From: an uncultured Bacteroidales bacterium
GTDB taxonomy: Bacteria; Bacteroidota; Bacteroidia; Bacteroidales; F082
Assembly: GCA_905233685.1 (NCBI GenBank)
Contig: CAJOEZ010000014.1
Span: forward strand, 1 to 54,498
Reading direction: 5' to 3'
Length of the DNA: 54,498 nt
Position 1 is the stretch's first letter. Every line of letters starts with the position of its first letter. Under the pieces are notes generated by a model that was given only the letters and a program-made list of their open reading frames with translations, searched no databases and had not been told where the DNA came from. A program made the translations under genes and the position numbers. Shown one piece after another: positions 50,894 to 54,498 of this stretch.

Positions 50894-51889
50894 TTACTTT
50901 TTAGCAGGTTTGACGACTCCGAAAACTTGCGGCTTGAAGGCCTTGTTGATGAGCGGCGTGAGGGCGTTCATAATGAGGATGGCGAAGGAAACGCCTTCGG
51001 GATAGGCACCCCAAAGACGGATCACCACCGTAATCACGCCCACGCCGAATCCGAACAGGATCTTGCCTTGCGTGGTCATGGGGGTGGTCACCATGTCGGT
51101 CGCCATGAAGAAGGCACCGAGGATGAGACCGCCGTAAATCAGATGGTACCACGGCGCGATGAAGTTGGCCGGATTGATGAGATAGCAAATGCCGGTGAAG
51201 ATGAACACGGTGAGCAAAATGCTCAGCGGCGTGGCAATGTCGATGACCTTGCGGGCGATGAGGTAAATCGCGCCAAGCAGCAGGGCGATGGCGCAAACCT
51301 CACCGAAGGCACCGCCACGGTTGCCGAGAACCATGTCCAAAAACTGCATGTCGCCGGCTTGGGCCAACGAACCTGCGCCAGCCTCTTTTAGGATGCCGAG
51401 CGGGGTGGGACCCGTGACGGCGTCAGCGAAGAAGCCTTTGTCGAAGATGGGCGCGGCTTTCGGCCAAGTGGTCATGGCGGTCGGGAACGACACGAGCATG
51501 AACACGCGGCCTACCAAAGCGGGGTTGAAGGGGTTCTTGCCCAAGCCACCGAAAGCCATCTTGCCGATGCCGATGGCGACAACGCTGCCCACAATGACCA
51601 TCCAAATGGGAAGGTTGGCGGGCACATTGAAGGCCAAGAGCAGACCTGTCAGCGCGGCCGAGCCGTCGTTGATGGTCAAAGGCCCCTTGATGAGGAATTT
51701 CTGAATGAGCCATTCGGTCAGCATACAGGCCGCCATCGAAACGAGGGTCAGCCGCAGGGCATACCAGCCGAAGTAATAAATCGCCACAAGCAAGGCGGGA
51801 ACCAAGGCGAGAAGCACACGGTACATGATTTTCTGCGTGTTTTCCGTCGAGTGTACATGCGGCGAACCGGATATTGTGTATTTGTTCAT
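50894..51889 (-). CDS. rnfD: Rnf complex membrane subunit RnfD
   Basis: A 331-residue membrane protein homologous to NqrB, with about ten predicted helices. The covalent FMN site is expected around Thr162 in AVTGPTPLG; the canonical SGAT core is TGPT here. It lies 132 bases downstream of rnfC, an unusually long gap for this operon, filled with repeats. Confidence 0.95.
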   Translation of the reverse strand: MNKYTISGSPHVHSTENTQKIMYRVLLALVPALLVAIYYFGWYALRLTLVSMAACMLTEWLIQKFLIKGPLTINDGSAALTGLLLAFNVPANLPIWMVIVGSVVAIGIGKMAFGGLGKNPFNPALVGRVFMLVSFPTAMTTWPKAAPIFDKGFFADAVTGPTPLGILKEAGAGSLAQAGDMQFLDMVLGNRGGAFGEVCAIALLLGAIYLIARKVIDIATPLSILLTVFIFTGICYLINPANFIAPWYHLIYGGLILGAFFMATDMVTTPMTTQGKILFGFGVGVITVVIRLWGAYPEGVSFAILIMNALTPLINKAFKPQVFGVVKPAKK

Positions 51890-52021
51890 TGTTTAATTGT
51901 TGGTTGTTTAATCGTTTAATTGTTGGTTGTAGGTGCTGTTAGCTTTTAGCCATTAGTTGTTAGCTTGGCTTGATCGTTGGCTAATGGCTAACAGCTAATA
52001 GCTAACGGCCAATGGAACAGC
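51890..52021. repeat. Low-complexity spacer inside the rnf operon
   Basis: Bases 51892-51935 are reiterated TTTAATTGTTGG words; 51938-52016 are reiterated GCTAA/TTAGC words (AGCTTTTAGCCATTAG, then GGCTAATGGCTAACAGC), which are partly self-complementary. This word family does not occur elsewhere in the window but is of the same style as the other spacers. Confidence 0.7.
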
Positions 52022-53377
52022 CTACTTTTGATTCCTCGCCCTAATTATCGCCCCCGTCTTGGCCTTGCCGTAACGGATGTAGTCCAACAGCGGGATATTG
52101 GCGGGGCAGGTGAACTCGCAGGAGCCGCACTCAATGCAGTCCATGATGTGGTTGGCCTCGGTCTCGTCAAAGTCGTTCAGTTTGGCCACCTTGTGGAGCA
52201 GGAAGGGCTGCAATCCCATCGGGCAGGCCTTGGCGCAGCGACCGCAGCGGATGCAGTTGGTCTGACGGCGGTCTTGGGCCTCGTCTAAGGTCATCAAAAG
52301 GATGCCGGAAGTGCCTTTCATGCAGGGGAAGTCGGTGACGGACACGGACTTACCCATCATCGGGCCGCCGTTGATGACGTCGGTGATGTTTTCGGGCAGA
52401 CCGCCAGCGGCTTCGATGAGCAGGTTGGCCGGTGTGCCGAAACGCACACGCAGGTTGCACGGCTTCTTGACCGATTTGCCCGTCACGGTGACGATGCGCT
52501 CAATCAAGGGCTTGTTCTTTTGGACGGCCTCGTAAATGGCGTATGTCGAGGCCACATTGACCACGACGCAGCCCGTCTCGATGGGCAGTTTGCCCGAGGG
52601 CACCTCGCGCCCCGTGATGGCCTTGATGATTTGCTTTTCGCCGCCTTGAGGGTATTTGGTCTTCAAGGGCTGTACCTCGATGCCTTTGTAGAGGTCGCGG
52701 TGCGCGTTGATGGTTTTCTCAAGCAACTCAATGGCTTCCATCTTGTTTTCCTCGATACCGATGATGCCTTTGTCGGTGTTGACGGCCTTCATCAGGATCT
52801 TCACGCCGACGAGGAACTCTTGCGTTTTCTCTAACAGGAGGCGGAAGTCGCAGGTGAGGTAAGGCTCGCACTCGGCGGCATTAATAATAATGTATTCGGC
52901 TTTTTTGCCTTCGGGCACCATCAGTTTGACGTGGGTGGGGAAGGTGGCACCGCCCATGCCGACGATGCCGCAGTCCTTCACGCGGTCGATGATTTGCTTG
53001 GAATCGAGTTTGATTTCGGTGAGCAGTTCATCCGTTTGGATGACGCCCTCGACCCATTCGTCTTGCTCTTCTCTGTCGATGAAAACGGCGGGTTTGTAGT
53101 AGCCGGTGTGGTCCATCACCACATCCACCTTGGCAACAGTACCGGTGGCGGGGGAGTGGACGTTGGCCGAAACGAAGCCCTTGGCCGTGCCGATGAGTTG
53201 TCCCGTCAGCACACGGTCGCCTTTCTTGACGATGCAGTCAGCCGGTGCGCCGAGGCATTGTCCGAGCGGGACAATAATCTGCTTGGGCATCGGGAAGTCT
53301 TGTATGGGTTGGTTTGCCGAGAGTTTATTCTCTTCGGGATGCACGCCGCCCCTTGGGAAAGTCTTTATCGGGTTCAT
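52022..53377 (-). CDS. rnfC: Rnf complex NADH-oxidising subunit RnfC
   Basis: A 451-residue peripheral subunit. The N-terminal barrel-sandwich region is followed by the NADH/FMN-binding domain (GMGGATFPTHVK and AAECEPYLTCD) and a SLBB segment. Two ferredoxin-type 4Fe-4S motifs lie near the C-terminus (CIRCGRCAKACP and CIECGSCEFTCP). It oxidises or reduces NAD(H) in the ferredoxin:NAD+ reaction. It overlaps the rnfB stop by 4 bases. Confidence 0.97.
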   Translation of the reverse strand: MNPIKTFPRGGVHPEENKLSANQPIQDFPMPKQIIVPLGQCLGAPADCIVKKGDRVLTGQLIGTAKGFVSANVHSPATGTVAKVDVVMDHTGYYKPAVFIDREEQDEWVEGVIQTDELLTEIKLDSKQIIDRVKDCGIVGMGGATFPTHVKLMVPEGKKAEYIIINAAECEPYLTCDFRLLLEKTQEFLVGVKILMKAVNTDKGIIGIEENKMEAIELLEKTINAHRDLYKGIEVQPLKTKYPQGGEKQIIKAITGREVPSGKLPIETGCVVVNVASTYAIYEAVQKNKPLIERIVTVTGKSVKKPCNLRVRFGTPANLLIEAAGGLPENITDVINGGPMMGKSVSVTDFPCMKGTSGILLMTLDEAQDRRQTNCIRCGRCAKACPMGLQPFLLHKVAKLNDFDETEANHIMDCIECGSCEFTCPANIPLLDYIRYGKAKTGAIIRARNQK

Positions 53378-54312
53378 GCTGTGACGGTATTTTCGGGTTT
53401 GACTTCAGTTTTCACCTCAACCAGTTCGGGTTTCGGCTGTGGCTTCACGACGGGTTCAGCGCCTTGCAGGGCAGGCGTTTCCGGCTTCGGCGCGGGGAAG
53501 TTGATGGCGTGGATGCTGCCTCTCGGGCACACCTTGACGCACTTGCCGCAGGCCTTGCACTTGGCCGGGTCGATGTAGGCCAAATTGCCGCGCATTTCGA
53601 TAGCCTCGAAGGGACATTCCTTCAGGCACTTCTGGCAGCCGATGCAACCCACCGAGCAGTTTTTGATGACCAATGCGCCCTTGTCGGTGTTGGAGCAGCA
53701 GACATAAACGCGGCGGTCTTTCTTGCCACGTGGACGCACTTCGATGATGCCACGCGGGCAGTTCTTGGCACACACGCCACAACCCACGCACTTGTCGGGA
53801 TCGACGACGGGCAGGCCCGTTTCCTTGTCGATGTGCAGCGCGTCGAAGTTGCACTTCTTCACGCAGTCGCCGAGTCCGAGGCAGCCTTTGGAGCAGCCGC
53901 CTTCGCCAGCGTAAAGCGTGTTGGCGAAAGCGCAGATGTCAGCGCCTTCGTAATGCACCTTGGCGGGTGAGTTTTGGCAACTGCCGTTGCAGCGCACCAC
54001 CGCGATTTTCGGCTCGAAGGCCGCAGCGGTGAGTCCGAGCACGGCGGCCACCTTGCCCATGTCGGTGCCGGGGCAGGCCAATCCGTCGATGTTGCCTTTC
54101 TCGGCGGCTTGTTTCACGCAAGCCTCGGCCAAGGCTCGGCAGCCTGCGAAGCCGCAGCCGCCGCAGTTGGCGCCGGGCAGACAGGCCTCCGCCTCATCAA
54201 TCAATGGGTTCTCCTCGACCTTGAACTTCTGCGCCACGAAGTACAGAATCACGGCCAAAATGCCGCCCAAGATTCCGAGAACCGCAAGGGAAATAAGTAA
54301 AGTGTTACTCAT
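53374..54312 (-). CDS. rnfB: Rnf complex ferredoxin-interacting subunit RnfB
   Basis: A 312-residue protein with an N-terminal membrane anchor (about 5-27), a 4Fe-4S domain with NCGGCGFAGCRAL, and a Cys-rich ferredoxin region carrying several 4Fe-4S motifs (CVGCGVCAKNCP, CIGCQKCLKECP, CKACGKCVKVCP and a further variant motif before them). The C-terminal 40 residues are Pro/Glu/Val-rich. It takes electrons from reduced ferredoxin. First gene of the operon, with a consensus promoter upstream. Confidence 0.97.
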   Translation of the reverse strand: MSNTLLISLAVLGILGGILAVILYFVAQKFKVEENPLIDEAEACLPGANCGGCGFAGCRALAEACVKQAAEKGNIDGLACPGTDMGKVAAVLGLTAAAFEPKIAVVRCNGSCQNSPAKVHYEGADICAFANTLYAGEGGCSKGCLGLGDCVKKCNFDALHIDKETGLPVVDPDKCVGCGVCAKNCPRGIIEVRPRGKKDRRVYVCCSNTDKGALVIKNCSVGCIGCQKCLKECPFEAIEMRGNLAYIDPAKCKACGKCVKVCPRGSIHAINFPAPKPETPALQGAEPVVKPQPKPELVEVKTEVKPENTVTA

Positions 54313-54352
54313 TAGAATAGAATTTTGAGTTTGTTTTCAATTTTAGAACCTG

Positions 54353-54383
54353 CAAAAATACGGAAACTCCTTTTTTCGGCAAA
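54353..54383 (-). promoter_or_regulatory. rnf operon promoter
   Basis: On the minus strand TTTG (54380-54383), a 19-base spacer and TATTTTTG (54353-54360): a near-perfect Bacteroidota promoter 40 bases upstream of rnfB. It lies in the gap after the upstream gene, so rnf need not depend on read-through. Confidence 0.7.
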
Positions 54384-54400
54384 GGAAAATTTTCGGTTTT

Positions 54401-54498
54401 TTACTCCACGATGTAATCAAACTGCCTCTTTAGTTTGTTGCGCTTCATGTATAGTACTATATAATAAGGTATCAAAGCAACAATACTGATGAGAGCTG
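54401..54498 (-). CDS. 3' end of a membrane protein gene, probably RseC-like (partial)
   Basis: An open frame enters from the right edge and ends at a TAA (54403-54401). The 31 visible residues include ALISIVALIPYYIVLY, a membrane helix, followed by a basic stretch (MKRNKLKRQ) and the ending FDYIVE. In Bacteroidota the gene before rnfB commonly encodes an RseC/MucC-family protein with two helices and a short tail; position and pattern fit, but identity is inferred. The 5' part lies outside the window. Confidence 0.65.
   Translation of the reverse strand, partial: ALISIVALIPYYIVLYMKRNKLKRQFDYIVE

Overview
The window looks like a chromosomal segment of a member of the order Bacteroidales (phylum Bacteroidota). 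The family cannot be settled from sequence alone. Three things point there: nine predicted proteins end in a type IX secretion (T9SS) type A sorting domain; most transcription units carry the Bacteroidota-type minus-7 box TAnnTTTG; and the housekeeping genes (rnf, the DUF4290-murA pair, rsh, cdsA-psd) are typical of the order. I see no plasmid, prophage, insertion sequence or CRISPR signature.

Layout, left to right. At 109-8664 a minus-strand block holds rsh (stringent response), fur, purA and a secreted subtilisin broken by a one-base frameshift; lepA diverges from it. At 8763-13014 a plus-strand block holds dprA, rsgA, cdsA, psd and a lipoprotein cyclophilin. At 13159-13506 lies tmRNA (minus), followed by a sigma-54-type response regulator. 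At 15036-18013 are an overlapping pair, a formylglycine-generating-enzyme-like protein and an FG-GAP repeat protein. At 18014-21862 are an aspartyl protease-like protein, a LOG-family protein, tRNA-Gly(CCC), an SPFH protein with three zinc ribbons, a Tim44-like zinc-ribbon protein and tRNA-Val(TAC). At 21922-25676 are two tandem paralogous T9SS cargo proteins. At 25751-32111 are a small TerB-like protein, murA, DUF4290, a propeller/choice-of-anchor J-like T9SS protein and a UvrD/PcrA helicase.

The most distinctive region is 32228-48845, six closely spaced minus-strand genes that look like one operon. Four encode very large T9SS-secreted proteins: a gingipain-like C25 peptidase, an IgGFc-binding-domain protein and two PKD-rich modular proteins. 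Between them lie a predicted outer-membrane beta-barrel and a lipoprotein. Three of the large proteins share a module just before the sorting domain that I do not recognise, and a variable number of two-cysteine repeats. This is the best candidate for an undescribed surface system.

The right end (49114-54312) is a complete rnfBCDGEA operon for ferredoxin:NAD+ oxidoreductase. It is preceded by the 3' end of a probable rseC-like membrane gene cut by the window edge.

Other points worth a second look: an RSH protein with an intact hydrolase site but Asp-to-Gly at the key synthetase metal ligand; a tmRNA whose tag frame runs ten codons past GENNYALA; palindromic repeats that sit at gene ends; and intergenic low-complexity blocks made of short reiterated words.
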